Of a stretch of DNA of 36,824 nt, positions 16,081-24,928 are shown one piece after another (position 1 is the stretch's first letter; each line of letters opens with the position of its first letter). A program made the translations under genes and the position numbers. The DNA is from Hyphomicrobiales bacterium. GTDB taxonomy: Bacteria; Pseudomonadota; Alphaproteobacteria; Rhizobiales; Beijerinckiaceae. The notes below the pieces were generated by a model. The model made no database searches. It was given only the letters and a program-made list of their open reading frames with translations, and was not told the origin of the DNA. The stretch is from contig CANGLU010000024.1 in assembly GCA_947455025.1 (NCBI GenBank), positions 1 through 36,824 of the forward strand, written 5' to 3'.

Positions 16081-16920
16081 ATGTTCATGCGTGTATATGC
16101 CTCCTTTGTAACGATACTGCCAAGGCTAAGCCTTTATGCGTTGATTGCGCTCGGGATGATTCCGAATTGTCCGACGGCGTTAGCATCAACGGACCTTCCG
16201 CATGCCAACGTCCGCTTGATCAATGGTGGCCTGATCGGGAAATCCACCTATGCCGGCGTCGAAATTACCATGGACCCTCATGTGAAAACCTATTGGCGGA
16301 TGCCGGGAGATTCTGGCTTGCCGCCCGTCTTTGATTGGTCGACATCCGACAACCTTGCCGAGGCGCAGGTCAAATGGCCTCTACCGGAGCGGATAGCCGA
16401 TCCATCCGGCACGATCTTCGGCTATCACGACCAGATTATATTTCCGGTTCTGATCACGGCAAAAGATCCGTCAAAGCCCGTTCGCCTTGGCCTCAAACTG
16501 GACTTTGCCATTTGCGGGGAACTCTGCGTTCCAATGGCCGACAAAGCCAGCCTTTGGCTTAAGCCGGAAACCGAAAATACATCCGACAGGAAACGCTTAG
16601 AAACCTTTCTAAACCGCGTCCCGGCCCCCTCCATCATCGGCCAGTCCGATCGGCCAAGCCTCGTCTCGATCGAGAGTAAAGCGCCCGATACCCTGCTTAT
16701 TGCCGCCAACCGACCGCTATCCGACATCATCGTCGAGGGCCCGAATGGCTGGTATTTTGGCGATGCCACCGCGCAATCCGCCATGCTATGGAACGTCAAA
16801 CTGCTGGAAAAGCCCACAAAGGCGACGCTTGCCGGCCTTTCACTGACCGTGACCCTTGTCGCAGAGGGTCAGGCCACCGAAACATCCGTGTCACTGGATG
16901 AGACCGGATCAATCCGATAA
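16081..16920 (+). CDS. Secreted protein with DsbD N-terminal-like domain
   Basis: The 279-residue product has a signal peptide (about 1-35) and a periplasmic domain with VEITMDPHVKTYWRMPGDSG, FGYHDQIIFPV and a cysteine pair C145/C149 in ICGELCVPM, typical of proteins annotated as protein-disulfide reductase DsbD family. It lacks the transmembrane and thioredoxin parts of a full DsbD, so its electron donor must be elsewhere. I chose ATG 16081 because it gives a normal signal peptide; 16030 is also open. A peroxiredoxin gene follows 51 bases downstream and the pair may form a thiol-handling unit, though the peroxiredoxin has no export signal. Confidence 0.8.
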   Translation: MFMRVYASFVTILPRLSLYALIALGMIPNCPTALASTDLPHANVRLINGGLIGKSTYAGVEITMDPHVKTYWRMPGDSGLPPVFDWSTSDNLAEAQVKWPLPERIADPSGTIFGYHDQIIFPVLITAKDPSKPVRLGLKLDFAICGELCVPMADKASLWLKPETENTSDRKRLETFLNRVPAPSIIGQSDRPSLVSIESKAPDTLLIAANRPLSDIIVEGPNGWYFGDATAQSAMLWNVKLLEKPTKATLAGLSLTVTLVAEGQATETSVSLDETGSIR

Positions 16921-16971
16921 GGGTTTCGTCCGTATCTTTAGCGAGTACATGATAACTTTAAGGGGATCTCG

Positions 16972-17457
16972 ATGCCTATTTCCGTTGGACAAAAGCTACC
17001 AGAATTCACATTTAACGTCCCGACCGCAGACGGCCCCAGCGCCCGCACGACGGAACAGATTTTCAAAGGCCGCAAAGTTGTTTTGTTTGCCGTACCAGGT
17101 GCGTTTACGCCTACCTGCCAGAACAACCACCTTCCCGGCTATTTAAGCCATCTGGATGCGTTCAAGGCCAAGGGTGTCGACGAAGTGGTTGTTGTATCGG
17201 TCAATGACGTGCATGTGATGAAGGCATGGGCAAAGGCCAATGACGCGATGGACAAGATCGGCTTCTTGGCCGATGGCAGCGCGGTATTCGCGAAAGCCGT
17301 TGACCTTGTGCTCGATGGCAACGCCTTCGGCATGGGCACCCGCTCGCTACGCTATTCGATGCTTGTCGAAGACGGCGTGGTAAAGATCCTCAACGTCGAA
17401 GACAGCCCCGGCAAAGCCGATATTTCGGGCGCAGAAGCGCTGTTAGCGCAACTCTAA
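16972..17457 (+). CDS. Peroxiredoxin, Prx5/AhpE-like with a single Cys
   Basis: The 161-residue cytoplasmic protein has the peroxidatic cysteine C49 in PGAFTPTCQNNHLPGYL and the conserved RSLRYSMLVEDG strand. No other Cys is present, so it is a one-Cys form that needs an external thiol such as glutathione or glutaredoxin; gshA is in this window. It reduces hydroperoxides. AAGGGG lies 7 bases before the ATG. A strong terminator follows the stop. Length is usual for the family. Confidence 0.95.
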   Translation: MPISVGQKLPEFTFNVPTADGPSARTTEQIFKGRKVVLFAVPGAFTPTCQNNHLPGYLSHLDAFKAKGVDEVVVVSVNDVHVMKAWAKANDAMDKIGFLADGSAVFAKAVDLVLDGNAFGMGTRSLRYSMLVEDGVVKILNVEDSPGKADISGAEALLAQL

Positions 17458-17468
17458 TTCAAGACATC

Positions 17469-17514
17469 AACGAGGGTCGAATAGGTTATATTCTCTATTC
17501 GACCCTCGTTTTTT
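17469..17514 (+). terminator. Strong intrinsic terminator of the peroxiredoxin gene
   Basis: AACGAGGGTCGAATA (17469-17483) and TATTCGACCCTCGTT (17496-17510) form a perfect 15-bp stem with a 12-base loop, followed directly by more T residues (six in a row at 17509-17514). The T-tract overlaps the stop codon of the convergent purD gene (17513-17515). It is oriented for the plus strand; the minus strand lacks a good T-tract. Confidence 0.93.
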
Positions 17515-18772
17515 AAACCGCCCTAAAACCAATATCCGACCGATAAAATCCACCCGGCCAATCAATCGCCGCCACAGCCGCATAGGCTCGGGCCTTTGCC
17601 TCGCTGATTGTGCCGCCCATTCCCGTTACCGCCAGCACACGCCCGCCATTGGCCAAGAGCACACCATCCTCGCGCTGCTTCGTGCCTGCATGGAACACCG
17701 TCACACCCTCAAGCGCCGAGGCTTTGTCGAGCGAACCGATCACGGTTCCTGTTTCCGGTTTGGCCGGATAGCCTTTGGCCGCATACACCACGGTTAACGC
17801 CGCCTCATCCGACCACACAAGATCGCTCGGCGTTAAGCGCCCCTCAATCGTTGCAAGTAAAGCCGCCAAGAGATCGCTCTTCAAGCGCGGCATCAGCACT
17901 TCACATTCCGGATCGCCAAAGCGCGTATTGTATTCAATCAGCTTCGGGCCGGTTTCGGTGATCATCAAACCGGCAAATAAAACACCCTTAAACGGTGTAC
18001 CGCGCTTGGCCATTGCAGCAACGGTTGGCCGAACAATCTCAGCCATCACGCGCGCTTCAATTTCGACGGTTACAACAGGCGCAGGCGAATAGGCGCCCAT
18101 GCCGCCGGTATTCGGGCCGGTATCGCCGTCGCCAACGCGTTTGTGATCTTGCGCAGAAGCGAGCGCCACAGCATTCGTCCCATCAACAAGCGCGAAGAAA
18201 GACGCCTCTTCGCCAACCATACATTCTTCAATAACGATCTCGGCACCTGCGATGCCGCTACCAAGATTATCCTCAACCGCCGCGATCGCCTCATCCACCG
18301 TATCGGCAACAACAACGCCTTTACCTGCGGCCAATCCATCGGCCTTAATCACAATCGGCGCGCCCTGCGCCCGCACATAGGCCTTGGCCTTCTCGCAATC
18401 GGTAAACCGCGCATAGGCCGCTGTCGGAATATTCGCTTCGACGCAAAGCTCCTTCGTGAAGGCCTTTGATCCCTCAAGCCGCGCGGCCGCCTTTGACGGC
18501 CCAAAGGCCTTGATGCCATGAGCCTCCAAATCATCCACCAACCCTGCCACCAAAGGCGCTTCAGGGCCAACAACAACAAGACCAATCCGCTCGCTCTGAC
18601 AAAACGCAATCACATCGGCATGATGGGCCACGTTAAGCGGAACATTCGTGCCGCATTGCGCGGTGCCGGGATTACCGGGCGCAATAAACAGCGCTTCTAA
18701 AAGCGGGCTCTGAGCCAGCTTCCACGCAAGCGCATGTTCGCGCCCACCCGAACCGATCAACAAGACCCGCAT
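17513..18772 (-). CDS. purD: Phosphoribosylamine-glycine ligase (GAR synthetase)
   Basis: The 419-residue ATP-grasp enzyme makes glycinamide ribonucleotide in the second step of purine synthesis. It begins [19 protein letters not shown] and contains the PGNPGT loop, [54 protein letters not shown] and a metal-binding NTRFGDPE. I chose the ATG at 18772, with GGAGAAGG just upstream, over an in-frame one nine codons earlier. It converges with the peroxiredoxin gene and diverges from xseA. Confidence 0.97.
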   Translation of the reverse strand: MRVLLIGSGGREHALAWKLAQSPLLEALFIAPGNPGTAQCGTNVPLNVAHHADVIAFCQSERIGLVVVGPEAPLVAGLVDDLEAHGIKAFGPSKAAARLEGSKAFTKELCVEANIPTAAYARFTDCEKAKAYVRAQGAPIVIKADGLAAGKGVVVADTVDEAIAAVEDNLGSGIAGAEIVIEECMVGEEASFFALVDGTNAVALASAQDHKRVGDGDTGPNTGGMGAYSPAPVVTVEIEARVMAEIVRPTVAAMAKRGTPFKGVLFAGLMITETGPKLIEYNTRFGDPECEVLMPRLKSDLLAALLATIEGRLTPSDLVWSDEAALTVVYAAKGYPAKPETGTVIGSLDKASALEGVTVFHAGTKQREDGVLLANGGRVLAVTGMGGTISEAKARAYAAVAAIDWPGGFYRSDIGFRAV

Positions 18773-18828
18773 AAAACCTTCTCCGCCGTAACCGAACACC
18801 CGCTTTGCGTGTCCGCGAGAATCGGGAT

Positions 18829-18848
18829 GGGGTCAAGGCTCTTGCCCC
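18829..18848. other. Short imperfect hairpin between purD and xseA
   Basis: GGGG-T-CAAG (18829-18837) can pair with CTTGCCCC (18841-18848) with one bulged T and a 3-base loop. It lies in the 112-base divergent spacer, about 37 bases before the xseA start and about 57 before that of purD. I could not assign promoters here and have no evidence for a role. Confidence 0.3.
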
Positions 18849-18884
18849 CTCCCCAACGCATGATTCGCTCGCTATGATCGGCTC

Positions 18885-20321
18885 ATGTCTGATTTGCTCG
18901 CTTCCAACACTCCCGAATGGTCCGTCTCCGAGCTCTCCGGCGCATTAAAGCGCATGATCGAGGGCGAGTTCGGCCATGTTCGTATCAAGGGTGAAATCTC
19001 GGGCTATCGCGGGCCCCATTCCTCTGGCCATGTCTATTTTTCGATCAAGGATTCCTCCGCCAAAATCGATGCCGTGATGTGGAAGGGCGTGTTTGGCCGC
19101 GTCAAATTTCGCCCCGAAGACGGGATGGAAGTCATCGCCACCGGCAAGATCACCACGTTTGCCGGTAAATCGAGCTATCAGATCGTCGTTGAATCGCTTG
19201 AGCCCGCAGGCGTCGGCGCGTTGCTCGCCCAATTGGAAGAACGCCGCCAACGATTAGCCGCCGAAGGCCTTTTCTCCGACGCCCGCAAGCAGCTTTTACC
19301 CTTCTTGCCGCAGGTCATTGGCGTGATCACCTCGCCAACAGGCGCGGTTATTCGGGATATTCTGCATCGCTTGGCCGACCGCTTTCCGCGCCATGTTGTG
19401 GTGTGGCCCGTTCGTGTCCAGGGTGAGACCAGCGCCGCCGAGATTGCCAACGCCATCGAAGGCTTCAATGCGCTGCCCGATAACGGCCCCATTCCGCGCC
19501 CCGATCTTCTGATCGTAGCGCGCGGCGGCGGTTCACTCGAAGACCTCTGGAGCTTTAACGAAGAGATCGTTGTTCGCGCCGCTGCCAACAGCATGATCCC
19601 GCTCATCGCCGCCGTCGGCCATGAAACCGATTGGACGCTGATCGATTACGCCGCCGACCGTCGCGCGCCGACGCCCACGGGCGCCGCTGAAATGGCCGTA
19701 CCGGTTCGCGCCGATCTTGAATCCACAACCGCCGATCTCGGCCGTCGTCTGCATCTCGCGGTGCGCCGTTTATCGGATCGCCGTAAGTCGGATCTGCGCT
19801 CGGCCAGTCGCGCTCTGCCAACGCTTGATGCCTTGGTCGCTGTGCCGCGCCAGCGTTTGGATCTCGCCGCCTCCAAACTCGGACGCGGGCTAGAGCGCAA
19901 TGCCGCGCGCCACAGAAGCCTGCTCACGGACGCCGCAAGGCGACTGATCCGCCTTTCGCCACAAGCCCGTGTCGCATCGCTGCGCGCGCGCCTTGATGGC
20001 TTAGGCCAGCGCCTTATCGCCTCCCAAGGCGCTTCCCTGCGTACCGAGCGGCAAAAACTCGACCGCCAGCACCAAACCATTCGGGATCTTTCCGCGAGAT
20101 CCACCCGCGCCTTGGCAGTTCTGCTGGATCGTCGGCGCTCACGGCTCAGCACCGCCAGCCAGTTATTGACTAGCGTCAGCTATCAGGGTGTGTTGGATCG
20201 CGGCTATGCTTTGGTGCTGGATGCCACCGGAAAACCCGTCCGCTCAGCCGATACGGTCCAACCTAATAACGCCCTCACCCTCGTCTTTAGCGATGGTAAC
20301 GTGGCGGTTCACGCCGATTGA
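18885..20321 (+). CDS. xseA: Exodeoxyribonuclease VII large subunit
   Basis: The 478-residue product has an N-terminal OB fold (about 12-105; [16 protein letters not shown], then [12 protein letters not shown]), the catalytic domain with [14 protein letters not shown] and the conserved [17 protein letters not shown] block, followed by a long basic coiled-coil region and the C-terminal [11 protein letters not shown] strand. With XseB it degrades single-stranded DNA to oligonucleotides. xseB is not in the window. The ATG at 18885 has a poor ribosome site, but the protein then begins exactly at the OB fold. DUF2093 follows 50 bases later. Confidence 0.96.
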   Translation: MSDLLASNTPEWSVSELSGALKRMIEGEFGHVRIKGEISGYRGPHSSGHVYFSIKDSSAKIDAVMWKGVFGRVKFRPEDGMEVIATGKITTFAGKSSYQIVVESLEPAGVGALLAQLEERRQRLAAEGLFSDARKQLLPFLPQVIGVITSPTGAVIRDILHRLADRFPRHVVVWPVRVQGETSAAEIANAIEGFNALPDNGPIPRPDLLIVARGGGSLEDLWSFNEEIVVRAAANSMIPLIAAVGHETDWTLIDYAADRRAPTPTGAAEMAVPVRADLESTTADLGRRLHLAVRRLSDRRKSDLRSASRALPTLDALVAVPRQRLDLAASKLGRGLERNAARHRSLLTDAARRLIRLSPQARVASLRARLDGLGQRLIASQGASLRTERQKLDRQHQTIRDLSARSTRALAVLLDRRRSRLSTASQLLTSVSYQGVLDRGYALVLDATGKPVRSADTVQPNNALTLVFSDGNVAVHAD

Positions 20322-20371
20322 GGCGTTCGACTTCATTGCCAAAAAGCCCGGTTTAATGATAGCAACGCACC

Positions 20372-20593
20372 ATGAACCGTTTTGAACGCGCCCCTCTCAT
20401 GCCCGGCGAAGCCGTTGTCGAATATCTCGATGGCGATCTTAAAGTGCTGCGCCCCGGACATTTTGTTCGCTGCGCCGTCACAGGCGTTCAAATTCCGCTC
20501 GAAGAATTGCGCTATTGGAATGTTGAAAAGCAACAAGCCTATGCCACACGCGACGCGGTGTTGATTTCAATCGACGCAAAAAATCCGCAATAA
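20372..20593 (+). CDS. DUF2093 family protein
   Basis: A 73-residue cytoplasmic protein with the DUF2093 pattern: PLMPGEAVVEYLDGDLKVLRPG, then GHFVRCAVTGVQIPLEELRYWNVEKQ split over the middle, and YATRDAV. Function is unknown. Small DUF2093 genes follow xseA in many alphaproteobacteria, facing lpxK, as here. Its stop codon and the lpxK stop are 3 bases apart and both lie in the loop of a terminator. Confidence 0.9.
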   Translation: MNRFERAPLMPGEAVVEYLDGDLKVLRPGHFVRCAVTGVQIPLEELRYWNVEKQQAYATRDAVLISIDAKNPQ

Positions 20594-20610
20594 ATCTTAG
20601 CGGGTTTTTT
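20578..20610. terminator. Bidirectional terminator shared by DUF2093 and lpxK
   Basis: AAAAAATCCGC (20578-20588) pairs with GCGGGTTTTTT (20600-20610), with one G-U pair and an 11-base loop. A runs on the left and T runs on the right allow termination in both directions. The arms are the last codons of the two convergent genes, and the loop holds both stop codons (TAA 20591-20593 on plus, TAA at 20599-20597 on minus). Confidence 0.85.
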
Positions 20611-21580
20611 TAATGACCGTGCTGATCAATTCATCCATGTCTTCAATCTGAAGCGTCACATCCAAAACACGGATCGTGCTCAACGCATCCGGCGACACTT
20701 CGGCAATTTTCACCGCATCTTTGGCGGTCGTTACAGGTATTAAAAATTGGGCCGATGCTTCCGAAATAATCGAGTCGATATCAGAGGCTGTGTATCGATA
20801 ATGATCGGGGAAAGATCGCCTTTCCCGCAAAACCGCTCCGGCTTCTTCAAGCGTTGCAAAAAATTTATCGGGCCTGCCGATACCTGCGAACGCGAACACA
20901 TTCAGCGATTTAAGCGCATTGGCCTGTGAGGCCTGCGGCACCAATCGTCCGCGGTACACGGGCACCGGAATCTGGTTGATAAAAGCCTCTGTGTCATCGT
21001 GATCCTCACCGATCAATACACAGAGATCCGCCTTCGCCCATTGCGCCTTCATCGGAGCCCGCAACGGCCCGGCCGGAAGGCACCAACCATTGCCAATCAA
21101 CTGGCCCGTATCCACTACAACAATTGAACAATCCTTATGAACGGCAGGGTTTTGAAACCCATCATCCATGATGATGACATCGCCCCGCTCGGCCGCAAAA
21201 CGCGCGCCGGCCAAACGATCATGGGCAATCATGGTCGGCGCAATTTTGGCCAGCAACAGCGCTTCATCGCCAACCTCTTTCGAGGAATGCGTTGTAGGGT
21301 CAACCGCAAGCGGACCCGCCAAGCGTCCACCATAGCCACGGCTCAAAAAGACGGGATGTTTACCCAAAACCTGCAAGGCTTTGGCGAGTGCAATTGCCGT
21401 AGGCGTTTTACCCGCACCACCTGCAATCAAATTGCCAATGCAAATCACCGGAACATTGATCGCTTCGCCCGCGCGTTTCATACGCGCGGCCACGACCCAG
21501 CCATAAAGCAGAGCGAAGGGCGAAAGGCTCAACGCCAAAAGCCCTTGCGGGCGCCACCAAAATTCAGGCGCTTTTAGCAT
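20597..21580 (-). CDS. lpxK: Tetraacyldisaccharide 4'-kinase
   Basis: The 327-residue inner membrane enzyme phosphorylates the lipid A disaccharide at position 4'. It has one N-terminal membrane anchor (about 10-32), the Walker A-like IGNLIAGGAGKTPTAIAL, FLSRGYGG, VGDEALLLA, the MDDGFQNP motif and VFAFAGIGRPDKFF, all diagnostic of LpxK. AGGA lies 9 bases before the ATG, within a small hairpin (21586-21599). It is the last gene of the DUF4170-DUF374-waaA-lpxK operon, 31 bases after waaA, and ends at the bidirectional terminator. Confidence 0.96.
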   Translation of the reverse strand: MLKAPEFWWRPQGLLALSLSPFALLYGWVVAARMKRAGEAINVPVICIGNLIAGGAGKTPTAIALAKALQVLGKHPVFLSRGYGGRLAGPLAVDPTTHSSKEVGDEALLLAKIAPTMIAHDRLAGARFAAERGDVIIMDDGFQNPAVHKDCSIVVVDTGQLIGNGWCLPAGPLRAPMKAQWAKADLCVLIGEDHDDTEAFINQIPVPVYRGRLVPQASQANALKSLNVFAFAGIGRPDKFFATLEEAGAVLRERRSFPDHYRYTASDIDSIISEASAQFLIPVTTAKDAVKIAEVSPDALSTIRVLDVTLQIEDMDELISTVIKKTR

Positions 21581-21611
21581 GCAGGACCATCCTGATGGTT
21601 ACACCGCACCG

Positions 21612-22898
21612 CTAGGCTCCCAAATGCATTTTGAGAAGATAGGGCGCAATCTCCGCCATCGTTCTTTGCAAGGCACCGCCAACGCCGATCACCGCTTCAT
21701 TCGCACGCCGAGCACTGGCACGAAGCTCGGCTGTGTCGGTTAAGAGCGATGTGACAGCCCACGCTAAATCTTCGCTATCCCGCACAAGCGTAGCACCCTG
21801 CGCGGCATCAATCGCCGCATAGACTTCCTCAAAATTATGCACATGCGGGCCGTGCAACAATGCGGCCCCGAGCTTTGCGGGCTCAATCGGATTTTGTCCA
21901 CCATGCGGCACCAAAGATCCGCCGAGCAACACAAGCGGTGCAACCCTATAAAACAGGCCCAATTCACCAATCGTATCGGCTACATAAATATCCGTGGCGC
22001 TGTCGGGCAATAGACCCAACGAGCGTTGCGAAGCGCTTAAACCCGAACGAGCAACAAGGCTCGCAATTTCACGGCCCCGCTCAGGGTGACGCGGCGCGAT
22101 AATCGTCAGAAGATCGGGGAACTGTTCAACGATCATCCGATGCGCCTCGATAATCATCGCCTCTTCGCCCGCATGGGTCGATGCCGCCAACCAAACAGGG
22201 CGCGCGCCAATCATCGCTTCAATGCCCGACACCATTAAAGGCGCTGCGGGTGGTGGCATCGCATCAAATTTAAGATTACCCGTTACCGTCACACGCGAGG
22301 CACCAAGCTTTACCAATCGCTCGGCATCTTGCTGGGTTTGCGCGAGGCATAAATCAAACCGCGAAAAAAGAAATTTCGCCAAACTTGGCAAACCACGCCA
22401 TCGACGAAAGCTGCGATCCGAGAGGCGTGCATTGACTTGAACAATCGGAATGGAGCGTTCGGCCGCTTCGGTTAAAAGATTGGGCCATATTTCTGATTCA
22501 GCAAACACAATCAGATCCGGACGCCAATGATCCATAAAGCGTCGGGCATAGAGTGAAAGATCAAGCGGAATATATTGATGCGTCGCCCCTTCCGGTAACC
22601 GGCGCGCCAACACATTCGCCGATGTTACCGTTCCTGATGTAACGAGAACCGATACATCACGATGCACCAATTCCTCGACCAAAGGGAGCAAGGACAAACA
22701 CTCGCCAACGCTTGCACCATGCACCCAAATCAACGGCCCGCTCGGGCGCACACGCGATGCTTCGCCCTTGCGCTCGCCTAACCGCGTGCGGTCCTCTTTA
22801 TTGCGCCGTGTACGCTCCATCAACACAAACGGAACAAGCGGACGCGCTAAATCCGTCACGGCCTTATAAAGGCTAATACCGTAAGGTATACGGCTCAT
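21612..22898 (-). CDS. waaA: 3-deoxy-D-manno-octulosonic acid (Kdo) transferase
   Basis: The 428-residue GT30 glycosyltransferase adds Kdo to the lipid A precursor at the inner face of the cytoplasmic membrane. It shows the catalytic Glu in VHGASVGECLSLLPLV, the LVTSGTVTSANVLA block, FAESEIWPNLL, NARLSDRS, TGNLKFD and the C-terminal LLGGSLVPHGGQNPIEPA. An N-terminal hydrophobic stretch acts as a membrane anchor. Its ATG overlaps the stop codon of the DUF374 gene (ATGA), so translation is coupled. Confidence 0.97.
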   Translation of the reverse strand: MSRIPYGISLYKAVTDLARPLVPFVLMERTRRNKEDRTRLGERKGEASRVRPSGPLIWVHGASVGECLSLLPLVEELVHRDVSVLVTSGTVTSANVLARRLPEGATHQYIPLDLSLYARRFMDHWRPDLIVFAESEIWPNLLTEAAERSIPIVQVNARLSDRSFRRWRGLPSLAKFLFSRFDLCLAQTQQDAERLVKLGASRVTVTGNLKFDAMPPPAAPLMVSGIEAMIGARPVWLAASTHAGEEAMIIEAHRMIVEQFPDLLTIIAPRHPERGREIASLVARSGLSASQRSLGLLPDSATDIYVADTIGELGLFYRVAPLVLLGGSLVPHGGQNPIEPAKLGAALLHGPHVHNFEEVYAAIDAAQGATLVRDSEDLAWAVTSLLTDTAELRASARRANEAVIGVGGALQRTMAEIAPYLLKMHLGA

Positions 22899-23614
22899 CG
22901 ATTGGCCACTTTCAGCGCGGCACCTGGGTCAACCGTGCCAAGCGTTGCATAAGCGCGGTCATGGATTGAATCGAGACTGGCTTCGAGCTCTAGGCGAGCT
23001 TGTTCCTGCATCGCTTCATCGGCATCGCGCGCCACATGAATAGGTTCACCCATCATCATCACGCCGCGGCTAAAGGGCAAACAAATGCTCGTTTTATCCC
23101 AATTGTTCAAATCAATGCGTCGACTTGTTGCAACGACAATCGGAATAATCGGACGACCCGACAAACGCGCCAAAGCGATAATACCTAATCCCGATACGCG
23201 CGCCACTTTCGGCACATCCGGTGTCATCACAACAATATCGCCACCATCGAGAGCTTTGATCATGGCGCGCAATCCTGCGGCACCGCCTTTGCGTTCAAGC
23301 TTGCGTTGATGACCTCCCGAGGCGCGAATGGGTTTAATCCCCATCGCTTCGCAGGCTTTGGCAACAACACCGCCATCGCCATGGCGCGTGATCAATACAG
23401 AGACGGGGGCATCTTTCCACATCGTCAGCGTGATCATAAAATTTTGACCATGCCAAATGGCCGCAATAAAGGGCGTGTTGGCCTTTAATTGATCGATCAT
23501 GTTCGACGGCTCATAGGAGAAGCGCGTCGTCATCCGCACAAGCTTAAGATAGGCAGCAAGAAGCAACCCGATTGCGGCTTGAATCAATGGAAATCGGGAG
23601 ATTGCTTTTAACAT
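22895..23614 (-). CDS. DUF374 acyltransferase, LpxJ-like
   Basis: The 239-residue product has an N-terminal membrane helix (about 8-26), then AAIWHGQNFM (51-60), the catalytic-type RHGDGGVVA (78-85), and the block TPDVPKVARVSG with GRPIIPIVVA, which correspond to the conserved blocks of the lysophospholipid acyltransferase superfamily as seen in DUF374. LpxJ of Helicobacter, a late lipid A acyltransferase, belongs to DUF374. The gene lies upstream of waaA with a 4-base overlap and in the same operon as lpxK, so a lipid A acylation role is a reasonable inference but is not shown by the sequence. Confidence 0.88.
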   Translation of the reverse strand: MLKAISRFPLIQAAIGLLLAAYLKLVRMTTRFSYEPSNMIDQLKANTPFIAAIWHGQNFMITLTMWKDAPVSVLITRHGDGGVVAKACEAMGIKPIRASGGHQRKLERKGGAAGLRAMIKALDGGDIVVMTPDVPKVARVSGLGIIALARLSGRPIIPIVVATSRRIDLNNWDKTSICLPFSRGVMMMGEPIHVARDADEAMQEQARLELEASLDSIHDRAYATLGTVDPGAALKVANR

Positions 23615-23642
23615 TCGATTTTAAAACATCATTCCTAAGCGC

Positions 23643-23897
23643 TCAACCATGCGCATGGGTGTGCGGGTCAAGCAAACGATGGAGATGAACAATGAAGTAT
23701 CGCATCTGCGCATTATCTACCGTTGCCTGTGCCTTAGCCTTCCAGGCCGCTTGTGCGGTGGCATAATTGGGGAAAATGCCGACAATGTCGAGCCTCGAAA
23801 GGTCGTTAAACGTCACGCTGTCCAAATCAACAAGCTCGCCACCAAACACAAGGTGGAGCAATTGTTGGCTGTCTGTCGCTTTTTGGGTGTCGGTCAT
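23643..23897 (-). CDS. DUF4170 family protein
   Basis: An 84-residue soluble protein with LLHLVFGGELVDLDSVTFND, a VGIFPNYATAQAAWKAKAQ segment and YFIVHLHRLLDPH at the end, the pattern of DUF4170. The function is unknown. It is the first visible gene of the lipid A/Kdo operon, 28 bases before the DUF374 gene. In many related genomes an inositol-phosphatase-like gene precedes it, but here ubiA does. Confidence 0.88.
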   Translation of the reverse strand: MTDTQKATDSQQLLHLVFGGELVDLDSVTFNDLSRLDIVGIFPNYATAQAAWKAKAQATVDNAQMRYFIVHLHRLLDPHTHAHG

Positions 23898-23983
23898 GGC
23901 TAAATTCCGCTGGTTTGATCGGCTTTGGATGGTTGCTTGTCCTTAAACGTTGCCTTCATGCGGCAAAACGCATCAAAAAACGT

Positions 23984-24928
23984 CTATGCTCCGAAATGCC
24001 GCACTGCAGCATCAAGCGCAAGCCCTACCAAAAGGATAAGTCCGGCATCGCGATTGGAGCGGAAAAGCCGCAAAGCGCCTGTCCCATCCGCAATATCGAG
24101 CCGTTTCACCTGCCAAATGAGGTGAATGGCGAACAAAATCACCCCAAAACCAGCCAAAACACCCAAACTTGCCGCCCAAACCGCGGCACCTAAAAGAAGA
24201 ATGGTTACCCCATAAAATCCGCCAACGGCCATGGGCGTGGCTTTGCCAAATAAAAGCGCGGTCGACCGTATGCCGGCCAAGACATCATCTTCGATATCTT
24301 GAATGGCATAGATGGTGTCATACCCCATGGTCCAAAAAATCGCGGCACCATAGAGACACAGCGCTGGCACACCGAGCGAGCCAAACACAGCAGCCCACCC
24401 CATCAAAGCGCCCCATGAAAAAGCGAGCCCCAGCACCGCCTGAGGCCAAGACGTGATCCGCTTCATAAACGGATAGGCCAACACGGGAAGCATGGAACAA
24501 AAACCAAGCACAATGGAAAATCCATTGAGCGAAAGCAGAACCGCAAGGCCGATTAAACATTGCAAACCGCAAAACAACGCCGCTTGCAAAACACTTACCG
24601 CACCGCTTGCGACCGGTCGATTGCGGGTTCGCTCCACCTTCCGGTCAAGTTCGCGATCGGCAATATCATTATAGGTTGAGCCTGCACCGCGCATCGCAAC
24701 GGAGCCGATCAAAAACAGTGCCATCAGCACAAGATCAGGAAAGGCCTTGCCCGCAACATCGGCGGCCATCACGGTTGACCACCAGCACGGCAGTACCAAG
24801 AGCCACCAGCCGATCGGGCGATCTATCCGTGCCAGTCGTAAATAAGGCTGCAGCCACAATGGCGCTTTGGTATCAACCCAATTGCCCTTTTTGGCATCAG
24901 GGATGGCGGGAGTGGTCGAAGCACTCAA
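23984..24928 (-). CDS. ubiA: 4-hydroxybenzoate polyprenyltransferase
   Basis: The 314-residue membrane protein attaches the polyprenyl tail to 4-hydroxybenzoate in ubiquinone synthesis. It has the RLARIDRPIGWWLLVLPCWW entry helix, the first Asp-rich motif at N87-D95 (NDIADRELDRKVERTRNRP), the second motif YAIQDIEDD and about eight membrane helices. The only plausible start is a TTG at 24928, directly after the stop of the upstream gene (TAATTG), since the next Met lies inside the first helix. The ribosome site is weak, so translation is probably coupled to the upstream gene. Confidence 0.95.
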   Translation of the reverse strand: MSASTTPAIPDAKKGNWVDTKAPLWLQPYLRLARIDRPIGWWLLVLPCWWSTVMAADVAGKAFPDLVLMALFLIGSVAMRGAGSTYNDIADRELDRKVERTRNRPVASGAVSVLQAALFCGLQCLIGLAVLLSLNGFSIVLGFCSMLPVLAYPFMKRITSWPQAVLGLAFSWGALMGWAAVFGSLGVPALCLYGAAIFWTMGYDTIYAIQDIEDDVLAGIRSTALLFGKATPMAVGGFYGVTILLLGAAVWAASLGVLAGFGVILFAIHLIWQVKRLDIADGTGALRLFRSNRDAGLILLVGLALDAAVRHFGA

